DNA of 64,000 nt, from NCBI RefSeq assembly GCF_001949145.1, contig NW_019091482.1:446116-510115 (forward strand), in the 5' to 3' direction. Made by a program: the position numbers and the translations under genes. Shown one piece after another: positions 24,610 to 36,307 of the stretch. Under the pieces are notes generated by a model. It did no database searches. It saw only the letters and a program-made list of their open reading frames with translations, and was not told the origin of the DNA. Within the stretch, counting starts at the first letter, position 1. The number at the start of each line of letters is the position of its first letter. The stretch comes from Acanthaster planci. Lineage: Eukaryota > Echinodermata > Asteroidea > Valvatida > Acanthasteridae.

Positions 24610-27600
24610 TCCGTAGGTACATGCACGTGTTATGTAGTACCTGTACCCTAGCTGACAGATGGTCTTTTCTCTAAGCCATCTTATGCATATTTAGAGTTTC
24701 TGAAATCCTAGTGCCGCCAGTAAACTCTTTTAAAATTGCCAGCTTTGGTATTGGACATTGTACAAAGAGCACACAAATGGGGTCTGAATCTCTTAAAAAG
24801 TATGCAATAATGCAGAAGGGACGGACAAAACAGGATTTTCAGCACTCTGAAGGAGTAAATGGGATTAAGGTCACTCCAAACTGTTCCTTATTTTTTGCAT
24901 GTTTACTTGCATGTACACTGTACATGCATGTACAAGTAGGGTATTCCCCCAGCACAAGGGCCATATATCCCACTATATACATTTCAAACCAGTACATGTA
25001 CATGTAATTCCACATGAATTTCACTTGCACGTGTATTGTGTATAAATGTACTGTACCAGTTGGGCACACAACCTCGGCTGACCCGTACCCTGTGTTCTTG
25101 AGTTTGAACTGCATGTATTTCATGATGTTTGCATGACCACGGAGTTGATGGGGAAAAGGTTTTTATATTGTAGTCCTCATTACACAGATATCCCAAGTGT
25201 TGCTGCATTAATCTGTCCATTTCTTCTCCATCTGCAATGTTTGCCATGGGGGGGCCGAGGTAATGCATTTAATGTCATTGCCAACAAAATCTGCCACTAT
25301 GTTACCATGGAAATAAGAGCAAAACGTTATATTATATGGATGGAAATCTCACAGTGGGGAGATGGGGAGTTTGTGCAGGCCAGGCAACAGGAAATTGCAC
25401 GAGTTGGCCGGTTGAGACAGTCAATCAAACCGAGTCATCTGGGGCTTGCAGTCTGAGGGTGAGTGACCACTGTGATCTCAGTCTATACGGCCTTCCCCCG
25501 GTGTGGCATGCGACTTGCTTCTCAACTTGTGTGGAGGATTTATTGATTTTGCTGGGTGCAGACTGTCTGTCAGTACGTCACTGTCGCCGACTCCGAGACA
25601 GGTGGGGGTGGAAAAACAGAACTGTTGTCAGAGTGCCTTTTGTGTACAGAGTCAACGCATCACTTTCTTGTGACAAGACTCAGAATTTATATTCTTTATA
25701 CTCCCCGTACATTATTCCAACGCCTGACATGGAGGTTTTGTAGTTTGCTATTTCTTCTTGTTTCTGTGTGACCTAACATGAACCCTACCTTGTATTTACT
25801 TACGACAGACTTTGTTGACTTCACTGCTGACCTTGCATTCTGGAATGAAATGGTGATTTTTTTAGTTGTCGTGAGAGCTTTTGAAGGTTTTTATTCAGAT
25901 TACTTTATTCAGATTTTATTCAGGTGGGGATACGATCTAGAGAGCTTTTTTTTTCTCACTATGCCTCCAGTTCAGCCCTTTATGTAACATTTTACTTTTG
26001 TTTTTCTTGGCAACCACCCAAAATCTTTTAAAATCCACCAGTGTAGGGCAAGTTCGAGCAGTGGACCACTTGTTGACCACTTGTGGATCTTCCCTGGTAA
26101 CACATGCACAAAATAATGTCCCGAATACCAGCCAAGATCAACAGGTGGTTGAAAACAGAAAAGCTGTTGCGCAAAATTTGCCCATTATAGAGGTGGCACA
26201 TTCTCAAGTGTCACTCAGCCCAATGCAAGTAGAAGTATGATGTACATGTTCCAGCACACGTCCCTTGCTCAGTATTCCTGTCGAAAGTCATCCAGAAATC
26301 ATGTCCTGCATATTTGTGACACAGTCTGCAAAAAGGTGTATTAAGTCACACAATGCAAAAACTCGTAATGGCTTATTCCATGTGCCGAGGGTGAAAATAT
26401 TTGGAAATGTTTTGAGGCCAATTGCTTGACTAGAAAGCATCTTCTGTTGCTAAGGAAAACCAAGAGAGTGTCTGATTTAAGTATGAGGTTTCTGTTCGTT
26501 ATGTTTAAAAGGCATTATCTCAAAAAGCATGTGTGATAAAATGAAATTATATGAATATGCAAATGGCAAATAACTCCAAAATGCAAAGTGCCACTGGGAT
26601 GAATTATATATTAAATGAAAGCAAGAGCTGGTCACATTGTATGGGTCTGAGCACTTTGGATGATTAAAAATTAGTTTTCCTTTGTTTTGTTCTTTTTGGG
26701 GAGTTTGTTTTTCTTGTTTTTATCAGGGGGATGTTTCAGGTTTTTGTTAATTCTTTTGTTTTTCTTTCTGTTTTTTTTTTTTTAGTAATGTGTGTCCACT
26801 TCCATGGTTAGTAATGTGAATAAAGCCATTACTGTTGCAAGGACATGTAGCGTATAATACAGAATGTCAAACACAACAAAAGAAATAAAAAATGGGTGGC
26901 TATCAAAAATGGTAATAATGACAGAAACACAGAAATACATAAACAAAAGATTTCGTCTAATTAAAAAACCTTTTGGATAAATCTAGCCCTTCAGATACGC
27001 ATACTCATGTACATATTCATTATCTCCATTATTGACTGCAACAAAACCTTAAACAAATATTGAAAATATATGCATCTTCATGTGCACAGGTATATCTACG
27101 TAAAAGAGAGTTTGCAGGACTTGTGTTTCGCCGGCTTTAGATGTACCGGTAGCAATAAAAAAAATTCCAGAAGGCAACGACAAATTGAATATCCCATACA
27201 TGGAGGATAATCTCATGAGCATCTCGCATGAGTTGCCTACAAATTCTTGCAGTCACTAGCGCCCGAGTCATGCATGCTCCTGGTACAGTAGTCCTGTGTA
27301 AACACTCTCCTGGCCTCTGCGTCCACACAGGTGTGCCCCACGTGTCGTTCCCGTTGTCGGAGTGTTTTGAAAATTGTCGGGGTACTGGTGTGTAGTTGGG
27401 GGAACCAAGGGGTTGATATGGGCATATGCTTGACATGCTAGAGCTCAACCGGAAACTAAAATTACACTTACTTGAACCTGTGCATGCACATCCATATATG
27501 GTTACATGTTGAGGGTATTATTTGTCCTTGGACATTGGGCTTTGAAGCTGTTAAGAACCTGATGAATGTAAACAGTGTCTGGTAAATTAATTCATTTAAG

Positions 27601-27821
27601 TCTTACAGTTTGGGAGATATGTTGCGTACATATAAATGTACAGTTTGCATTATGTACATGTATGATGATAGGTTGTTATGCAATTGAGGAAAATGTGAGT
27701 GTCCATTCCTGTAAAGCTTCTTGGGTATAAGAGAAATGGCGTATGTCGAGGCAATGCATCATCCGCACGCTGGTGTGACTTACAGACATAGACTTCTGTG
27801 TGGTACTTGATAACCTGTATG

Positions 27822-28101
27822 CGGTGGCGTAGCTAGGATTTTACTAGTCAGCTAGTGCGGGGGGCACAAAGGGGACACCAGCATCCTCTGGGGGGCACCA
27901 GCATCCTCTGGGGGGCACCAGCATCCTCTGGGGGGCACCAGCTTTCAATGGTGTGGTTTTTGGGGGCAAGTTTTTGTTAGGCTTGTTCAATATCCATTCA
28001 TCCGTTTTTTTTTTCAGTGGACGGGGCACTTTGGGGGGCACCGGGAATGTGTGGGGAGGGCACGTGCCCCCCATGTCAGGCCCCCCATGGCTACTCCACT
28101 G
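27822..28101. mobile_element. Non-autonomous hAT-type element with 8-bp target duplication
   Basis: The 280-bp element has inverted ends (left CGGTGGCGTAGCTAGG; right end complement CAGTGGAGTAGCCATGG). It is flanked by the identical 8-bp CCTGTATG at 27814-27821 and 28102-28109. An 8-bp duplication with CAGTGGCGTAGC-like ends fits the hAT superfamily. It has no transposase, and carries an internal 20-bp tandem repeat. Confidence 0.85.
27871..27942 (+). repeat. 20-bp tandem repeat inside the hAT-type element
   Basis: About 3.6 copies of a GGGGGCACCAGCATCCTCTG unit run head to tail. The first copy has one base change and the last breaks off after CACCAGC. Confidence 0.9.
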
Positions 28102-28198
28102 CCTGTATGTAAGGAACATTCAAGTGGACGGTACCTACAGTAATCCATGTCAAATGGCACTTATATGTACATGTACTGACCTGTATGTCATGACATGG

Positions 28199-28327
28199 GC
28201 GCTCCAAAGCTATTGAGGCATGCGCGCCAAAGCTATTGAGGGCTGCGCGCCAACGCTATTGAGGAGTGCACGCCAAAGCTATTGAGGCATGCACGCCAAA
28301 GCTATTGAAGAGTGCACGCCAAAGCTA
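28199..28327 (+). repeat. 23-bp tandem repeat, 5.6 copies
   Basis: Units of the form GCRCGCCAAAGCTATTGAGG plus three variable bases begin at 28199, 28222, 28245, 28268, 28291 and 28314, exactly 23 bp apart, with few mismatches. There are no unique spacers, so it is a minisatellite. It starts about 100 bp after the hAT-type element. Confidence 0.92.
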
Positions 28328-28875
28328 CATGTGCGGTACCTATACATGTACATGTATACATTCTTTGGTACCAATTTGCTGCCTGTCAGTGTTCGATGCA
28401 GGTATCACTATTGTCAGCTTCATGTATGCGCTTGTGTTCACACATTACAGGAGGTGATCTGTCATTTCTTGAACCGATTGGTTTATGTATGTTCCCCAAA
28501 CTACACATACCTTGGTTCAAGAATCCCGGGGATCACTTGCGGTTGAAATGTATAACACAACCTGACAAGATGAGTCACAAGACCCCAGAGCCACCTTTGA
28601 GTTAACGGCCTTTGGAAGAATTTTGCTGAGTGTAAATCAAAAGGGACTGTTGTCATTTTTGCACTCACATCATGATCTTTTTTGTCAGGATACTAAGCTG
28701 AGTGATACGTCAAAATAAACAGCTCAGTTTGCCCATTCTTACACAGTCTAAAATGAAATTTTCAAAAATTGGCCTGAAGACCGCTTTTATTGGGAACCAG
28801 TCACTTATTGTAGACTTGAGCTGTCAGGAGTTACAAAGATTTCCTTGTTTTTTTTTTTTTCCCTCTCCACCCCAG

Positions 28876-29216
28876 TAATCTCTTCAAACACCAGAAGTTG
28901 CTCTCCATCCTAGAGGGAGCCCCACCCCCAGCCGTGGTGGCTGTCAACATGAGGCGGGATGAGCCCAACGTGCCCGGTCTCTTGCGGGATGACGAGGGCG
29001 CCGGCTGGGACCCGCAGCTGAACTCGGGCAGCCTGGTGGTGTCGGACAACTGGAGCCTGGTCACCTTCCTGGCATTTGCCTCGGGTGTCCTGGTGCTGGG
29101 CTTCTTCGTCCACCTGTTGTGCCGCAGCCGACGGAAACGACAGAAGCCTGTCACATGGCGGAAAAGACCGGCAAAGCTGATGCGCAGGACAAGATACTCC
29201 AAGATTCCAGCTGTAT
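28876..29216 (+). CDS. Last coding exon of an unidentified single-pass membrane protein
   Basis: A long pyrimidine tract and CAG at 28850-28875 precede an exon that starts in phase (T completes a split codon) and continues NLFKHQKLLSILEG to TAG at 29216-29218. It is clearly more GC-rich than its surroundings. The 113 or so residues contain an acidic proline/glycine stretch, an NWS sequon, one membrane span of about 20 residues (VTFLAFASGVLVLGFFVHLL), and a strongly basic tail of about 30 residues (RSRRKRQK...RRTRYSKIPAV). By the positive-inside rule the tail is cytosolic and the N-terminal side luminal or extracellular. I do not recognise the family. It is convergent with the calbindin-like gene. 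Confidence 0.8.
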
Positions 29217-29934
29217 AGCACTGCAGGGCACTTTTCTTGTACATAAAGTGTGAGATATTTTATATCATGATCGGTTCATAAAAGAAATTGTATTTGGTGC
29301 ACACAGGACATTCAGGTGTGGTTCTACAAACCAGGCGCTTCTTCAGTGGCATCATTTCCATCTCATCGGTTCCCACCCATCAACTGCTCATGTGCTCCCA
29401 AAGCTTATTCCCTCCATACCCCTTCAGGGTACAACTGTTCAAGTGCTTACTCCATGTGAACTTGATACCCTGTCAGTGTCAATTTGTGGCTCGCTTCATA
29501 CCAACCCGTCCTCTCGGTGTCCTGGCACTGCTCGCCCATCGTGGACTTCGTGACCAGTCATCGTCAGTGCGAGCATCCGGTGCTTACCCGATGTGCACTC
29601 GGTGCTCAGGCAACATACACACAATAATCACTCGAGCGTGACCCGGTGTTTCTGGTGCATGCCGAATTAATATGCACACAACAGCGCTTCATTGCACCTT
29701 GGACGTCGGCCTGACGCTCTACTAGTCCCCCCGCTAGACGGTCATTTATGTTCCAAGCTCTCACCTCCCAGAATTTCTAATGAACTTAATCAGTCACAGG
29801 TCAAGTGTTATTGCTCAGCAATCGAGCATTAGCCAGTAGTTACATGACAGCTAATTTATAGAAATGCACTCGAGTGACGGGTGGCGACAGGGTTAAAAAA
29901 AAATTATTAAAGCTGGATAAGGATAGTAGATAAG

Positions 29935-30195
29935 ACTTGAAGCTTTGCATGGTGGAGATAGACTAAAGAGAGGGCTTGGGGTGACACCATGGGGTTAGAT
30001 GTCTTCAGGAAGAGGTGTGATTCTGATAAGAACTGACCAGTGTGCTCTTCAGTCACTCCTCACTCCTGAGGATGACCGGAGCACACTAGTTGAAACGTTG
30101 AGTTCACACTTAACGGCTCTCATCAGAATCATGCCTCTTCCTGAAGAAATCTATCCACATGGTGTCACCACAAGCCCTCTCTTTATTCTATAAAA
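29935..30195. mobile_element. Foldback element family D, copy 2
   Basis: Arms of about 60 bp: GAGAGGGCTTGGGGTGACAC at left against GTGTCACCACAAGCCCTCTC at right, continuing through CTTCAGGAAGAGG/CCTCTTCCTGAAG. The centre carries CTCCTGAGGATGACCGGAGC and GTTGAAACGTTGAGTTCACA. It lies about 700 bp after the stop of the membrane-protein gene, possibly within its 3' UTR. Confidence 0.78.
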
Positions 30196-30955
30196 ATAGT
30201 ACTTCTAACATTGGTAGACTCTGTCTTTCTGCAGGAGAAAGGATTCTGTGTGGGGGGAAAAATAGAGATATTTCAGTTTAAATATCGTACGGATGTACCA
30301 CTGTCTTTACGTTCTGGACTCTAGCCCTGATTGGGTGCTTGGTTCACTACTTAATGAATGTAAATGCAAATATGATATCAAGTGAGTTTTCTCATGCAAC
30401 AATTTACTCTGTTTCAACAGTCCAATTCCCACTCTGCCCATCTGAAAATGACATCAATGACAAGTGATATTTTTGTGTTAAGATATTTACAAAAAATTTA
30501 AAGATTTTCAGTGGTCTCGTTGAAAAAAATGTCCCTGGATCTAGCTGATTTGATATATGCTTGCAAATATTTCAGAAATTTGCATTCAAAATATGTTTCA
30601 GCACCCAAGGTCCTGTTGACACATGCATGCAACAGAGAAGGACATGCATTGTTAGACCTGTCACAGACTGTTCATAGTGTTGCATTTTCGGTTGCCTCCA
30701 AGGTTTGTTAACTATTTTAATTAAAACTTTCGTAGGGGTTTGTATCAAATAACTTAATGTATATAAATGAACAGGCATCATTTATAAAGCCACTTAGTGT
30801 TTGATACTTTATCAGTTGGCGCGATTATTGATGCATGTGATTCAAGTAAAAGACAGTCTTGGGGTTTCTTTCTTTTTCGACGCGTTTGTTTCCTTCTCAA
30901 CTCTATGATGTTTCCTTTTTAAATACCGGCCACTTTGTGTGGAGGTTTTTCAACA

Positions 30956-30961
30956 AATAAA
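30956..30961 (+). terminator. Candidate poly(A) signal downstream of the membrane-protein gene
   Basis: This is the first canonical AATAAA I find downstream of the stop at 29218, 1.7 kb away. A nearer ATTAAA variant is at 29906-29911. Neither is proven to be used. Confidence 0.2.
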
Positions 30962-33021
30962 TTCCTTATGATTCTTTTAGGGGATGCAATTTCTCCGGTC
31001 GTTGATTTTCAAATGAAATTAGTGTCCCACGTACTTCTAGTTGTCTCTTCTCTGTTAGTAGCATAAATCATGCTTCAGTCCAGAAATCGGATTACAATTT
31101 CGATTTACTGGAGCTGATTATTGAGGGGGAAAATGGTTGTTAGCTGATCCTCGCGTGTGCTGTACTTAGTCAGACCATGGACCAACATTACAGCTGTTTC
31201 CGTGGTAAACCAAAGACAGGCAATCAATTTCGAATTCAGGAATTTTGGCGAGAAACACGCCAAGAGGAATACTTCTTTTTGGCAGCAAGGACTGTGGTCG
31301 TCATGTACGCGTGCGACTGCTGAATTAAAAGTAGCCATTTATTTGCATACGGACATACAACATGTACATCTAGGACCTTAATTGGCAACTCAAGAGTGCA
31401 CTGGCTTGATACTATTACTAGAATAAAAAGCTGTTAGAAAAATTCCGGAGCACTTCGCAGAGGTGTGAAGTCTCAGCATAAAAAAATTAAGACTTCAAGA
31501 TTTTTGCCTCTAAAACTTTGAAAGTTTAGAGTTTTAATCTTTCAAGTTTTGCTACCTTTTGTACTTTGTACCGTACACAAAACCAAAGCCGTGCAGGACT
31601 ACCTAGCCCAGAACAGTCAGCGTATTCTTTAGCGTTGTCACCGTTACAACTCCTTTTGCCAGATGTGTTATAGATTACCTTTTCCCCAAGTTTTAATTTT
31701 TACGTATGCATTATGGTCTATTTCTTTTCCCCCCTGCTTTGGGTATTGACAAAATATTGTACTGCTGTTCTGTTCTACATAATCTCATCTGCTCTCAGCT
31801 GCACGACTAGCATACGAGTGTAAATATGACCTGTTATTTTTTATCTTAAGGTCAAACTTGAATTGTGACAGCTCTGCTCAGAGATAGAGGAAAAGATCGG
31901 GTCTGCGAGATTTGAATCATGGTAACTTGGGAATACTTGAGAGTGGATAAGTACATGCATATTAAGAAAAAAAATTTAAAAAGGGAGGGGCTGTCTGTCT
32001 AAAAAGTGTTCTCGTATTTTTCTTCCAGGGAATCTGTAGGTAAGAAGACTGTTGAACTCTAGAGCCATACGTTGTTTTCTGAGGAATTTCCGGGGGGGGA
32101 GGCCACTGTCTTCTCGAGGGTTGTAAAGGCTTACAGTGCGCTTTGTTGCCACCGCGTTTCCCGTGAAAATTGCCTCTGACTTAGCCCTGAGGCTTAAAAA
32201 TCTTTTTTTAAATGTTTTTGACCTATTGTTTATTTATTCAGGTATCGTAACTTTGTGTATCTGTGGCACTCGGGATCTTCCCTAAGCCCAGATTATTCAT
32301 GTTTTTTCCACCAAGATTTTTAACTGTCGTCATTCCGATCTCTGTGATGAGCTGCAGATTACTGAGAATAGGTTAAACTAACGCAAATGCCAATTATGCG
32401 GTTTCTCGAATTTGGCTTCCAAATTGTAGCCTGTTGAATGTGTTAGCACATTTTCTAACTTGGGAATAATGGTTGAAAGGCAGAACATTTTCTGAGTATT
32501 TTTCAAATTCCTTAGTACTGCACTTTTGTGGGGAATACTGGTGTTGTTTTCTTTTTTAAGTGTTAGCGAATTTTCAAAAGAGAAGGAATGTAAATGTGAA
32601 TTGATATGTATATTTTTTTGCCCCTTTATATGAAACGAGAATAGAAAATAAATGAAAATTTACCATTAGGCATACATTAATGGTCTGCGAACTCTTGGTT
32701 ATAGTCTTAGAATCTTCTCCATTTAAATCTTTGAAAAGCAAGTCATTGTGGGGGTTAAAACAACGACTACTTTTGTCTTCTGTCATACTTTTCCATCAGT
32801 TAAATCAGTCGTCTTTCACTTATTTGTTGGATACCAGTTTATCGAGGGATCGTCGGTGGACTACCACTGAAATATACCCGTCCCTATGTTCTTTATGTAA
32901 TCAATGGAGCATTTTCAATCGGTCACCTTTCCAAAAAGTATCACTTAGACTGTAAAGAGGTTTTTTCTTTCCAATCAGCGGCAGATTTGTACCTTCTGCT
33001 CCACGGGTTCCCTTTTATAGT

Positions 33022-33071
33022 AGCTCTGACCAGGCTTGAGGAAGGGAGCTCTGGCCAGGCTTGAGGAAGGG
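33022..33071. repeat. 25-bp direct duplication
   Basis: AGCTCTGACCAGGCTTGAGG plus AAGGG is immediately repeated with a single A-to-G change. Confidence 0.9.
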
Positions 33072-36000
33072 AGCGTGCGGAAGGGGGATAGTTTGGGGAA
33101 GCATCGTAATGAGGGACAAAAATGTTCTTGCCTGGCTCTAGTTTGATAGAGCTCCTAGGAGTGTACACCAGTGGATTTAGCACAAAATATATTCGATAAG
33201 CAAAACGTAGGGTGGATCGGGGAGGGGGAGGACAGGGGCCATGCCCCCACTCCCGCCCACCCTACCTCCAAAAAAGCAGCCAAACATCTTCTTTTTTTTT
33301 GAAAAATACTGAGAGAGGGAGATGATTTTTTTGACGTATTTCATTCCTCTTCCTCCGCCTCACCCTCAGAAAGGCCAAAAAAGGTTACATGAAAAAATCC
33401 AAATGTGTTGCTCGCCCAGCCCATCCCACCCCCAAAATTGTTAACGCCCCACCTTGAGCGAAAATAGTTTACCAGTGAGAATGCTTGTTGTGCATCCTGC
33501 CCGAGTGTCTTCTGCTTAACTGCTCTCTGAAATCAGGCCCTGAATTCAAACTACATAGTTTCGAAAAGACTCCGATTCCAATCTATGCAACAGAAGTCAT
33601 GAATTTGAATCCTGTTGGTGCGGTTGGACCTGGTACACCTGAATCCAGTGGTCATGGGTAAAGGAGTACTCTTATTTTCCAATAGAATCCGCCATTCGGT
33701 GCTCTTCTGTGATGCAACAACATCAGTAATTCGCTATCTTTAACATAATACTTCCGTAACATAAATGGCCTTGGTAGCGCTTCCATAAGTGCACTGTTAT
33801 TTTGTAAAGCCTCTTACTCCTTAGTAACCCGTTGCCAGGACAACCGCTACCTTTCGTTTGCTCTTGTCAATATACCCATTCTTATTGCGTATATGCCCCT
33901 GTGTGTGGATGTACATGTTGTGTTCATCATTTTCTCTCAGCTCGGTGTCGAATTAGTGTCTGGCAGCATTTCTGTTCTTTGTTTCGTCTCCGAGTGAACG
34001 TTTTACTGGTTTTTAAAAATGAGATCGAGGGCTCGTCTTTTAAGTGGCCCAGATTTTTGTTCCAGTTTGAAAAGAGGAATTGGGTCTGCGGGTTTTTTTT
34101 TCTTGCTGTCGTGCAAGATTTCATCGCTTTTTTTCAAAGTCATGTCTGACGTTTGGTGGTTACTTACTTCATGTGTTTTTGATTAGCGACTATTTTGTTT
34201 CTTTCAATCATTGCCTCAATTGTGGGAGGAAGGTTCCTGAATTTGAAAGCGAAATCTTCACTAACAGAGGAAAAGGTCAGTACATCAACCCTTTTCCCCT
34301 TCTGACTGCCAAGTACACAGACAAGTATGGCGTTTGGTATCTGGCGCTCGGGAGAATAATTAAGTTATCAATTAATGCTCAAGGATGATTATGTGCAGAA
34401 TTTACCCCATGAGCAATTGCTTGGACGAAATGTTCTTTGCCCATACACTGTGTATCCAGCGAAACGGTGACACGGCGAAGGCATATAGCTAATGCCATTA
34501 TGGTCAACCGGGAAAGTGCAGTAATTAGATTGACGATAATTAAATCTATCAGGTCTAGGCCTTGTTCACTTAAAAAGGGGACATTCACATGGGCGTGGCA
34601 AGGAATTGGAAAATATGGGGTGGTGTTTGGAGGAAAGTTAACATTAAAAAGTTTTACTGCAAAATAATTATCCCCGCATGAAGTCTGCAGATTTTCACTG
34701 GTGTGCCGCCTTAACATTGTTTTGCGTTTATCTCCAATTTACAGCGAAGTTCTCCAGTGCCCGATTTTTCATAAAAACATGAAGTGTTTACACAGGCCTA
34801 GGCAAGGCACTTGGTCGTGCCTCTGCGTCGCCCGTGTGCGAGTATGGTATTATGGGTGAACGTGTACATGTAGGCCTATATGGGCATTTTGTCGTGCGCG
34901 CGTTTGTTGCCATTAAATCAAGCCGTGGTTACACTTGCTGACGATTAGAACTAATGATAAAATCCTTGACTAAATTGGTGGATATTGTGGTAATGAATTA
35001 TGCCGCCCTGGAAAAAAATCAGTAATATTATAGTTAATGTTAGGACCAGTGATGACTACGGTATTCATCGTGGGGTTTGAATTATTTGAGTTTTAGGCAA
35101 TGAATCGTAGCGTAGCAACATAGGTTAACGTATAAATCCGACTAGGGGACCGAAATCTCTTATCACCATTCTCTTTTCCTCCGCCATCCATTTAATCACC
35201 TAAAACTCATTTAATTCAAGTGAAGCGACAGGAACTCTTAAAAAATGAAAGACGCACATCCGACACTGAATTTTGAAAGTCTGAAGAATCGACAAGATGT
35301 TTAATTTCGCCCAAACAACAGCGAAAAGGCAACTGGTACAAGTGTTGTTTCTCAGGAAACACAGCCCTTTTCTGTCAATAGTTGAAAAAGGTGGAGGATT
35401 TAAAATCGTTGATCTACACTGGTTTTTACCTCGTCCTGGGACGCAACTGCTGATGTACTTGCTTTACATGTTTTCTACACCGACAGGCCCGTGTACACAA
35501 GGTAGGCCTACGCGTGCCGCAGCACGGCAAAAAAGTAGTGCATGTTTATGTCGCCTGCCGAAGGGCGCCAGAGTGATTATTTCGAATTCGGTACATACCC
35601 GTCCACTGTCTGGTTCATTCTTCAGTGCCAGTGTTGGGGGGGGGGGTTTACATGCAGTCGTGACGGAATGTTGCATGTTACCTCTGTTTGTAAGTGAATT
35701 CCGATTTTTTTTTCTTGTGCACACGGACCTTTCACATCAGTTTCGTATCGTGCCTTTGTCACTGGTGACACAAATCAATCCAATATACTGTAGTTTACAA
35801 GTCGAATACGTAAGCGTCAATTATTTAGCAAAAAAGTACATGTAAGTTGTAATATCATACAATCACTCGTAAAAATACACTGATTCATTTTATATCCCCA
35901 ACTCTTCTTCATTGAGGAAATACTGCACCAGCAGTCAACATAACTGAACGCCGTTAAACACCTCCATTTTTACGAGCACACTACAGTACGTCCAAACTTG

Positions 36001-36125
36001 AACGAGTGTAAGTTACATGTGGGTCTTCAATGTACAACTCTCTGACGACATAATGTTAAACTTTGCCTGTGGGTTGTAAATACCTTTGTCCCTGTTCACA
36101 ACTTTCCTCGGAGAAAAGATAAATA

Positions 36126-36307
36126 CAGTCGACTCTCATTAGAAAGAACACTCTTATAACAAACTACTTTCATAAAGAGTAAATTCTGAGAATCCCAGTT
36201 TCATGAATTGGTTTTCTTTGTTTTTCCACTCTTTTATTATCAAATTCCAGGTCATAACAAAGACATTTGTCTGACTCCTTCAACTTTGTGAAAACGAGAG
36301 TTGACTG
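36126..36307. mobile_element. Pogo/Tc1-like short inverted-repeat element
   Basis: The 182-bp element has ends CAGTCGACTCTCATT and, in complement, CAGTCAACTCTCGTT, typical of pogo/Tigger-style termini. TA precedes the left end, but the right flank is CA, so the expected TA duplication is incomplete. Confidence 0.55.

Larger units (their letters stand above)
16227..28875. other. Presumed 12.6-kb intron of the membrane-protein gene
   Basis: No exon with matching phases and coding character was recognised. It contains ACATGTAT tracts, a G13 run near 22652, an inverted MITE copy, a diverged repeat copy, the assembly gap, the hAT-type element and a 23-bp tandem repeat. A weak donor-like GTGAGT at about 25458 follows a short open stretch but lacks support. 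Confidence 0.5.

Noticed and set aside
23957-24674. Several long frames crossing 24130-24609
   Set aside because: They are open only because the N gap contains no stop codons.
25385-25460. Possible exon between CAG and GTGAGT
   Set aside because: The most protein-like frame stops just before the donor, and phase could not be matched to neighbouring exons.
28199-28327. CRISPR-like array or coding repeat (HAKAIE)
   Set aside because: There are no spacers, and the 23-bp period is not a multiple of three, so no frame is maintained across units.
35297-35845. Longest uninterrupted open frame, 182 codons, + strand
   Set aside because: It contains a G-run-derived glycine stretch, frequent cysteines and no recognisable domain, has AT-rich codon use like the surrounding non-coding DNA, and has no splice or promoter context. 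Chance length is plausible in 64 kb.
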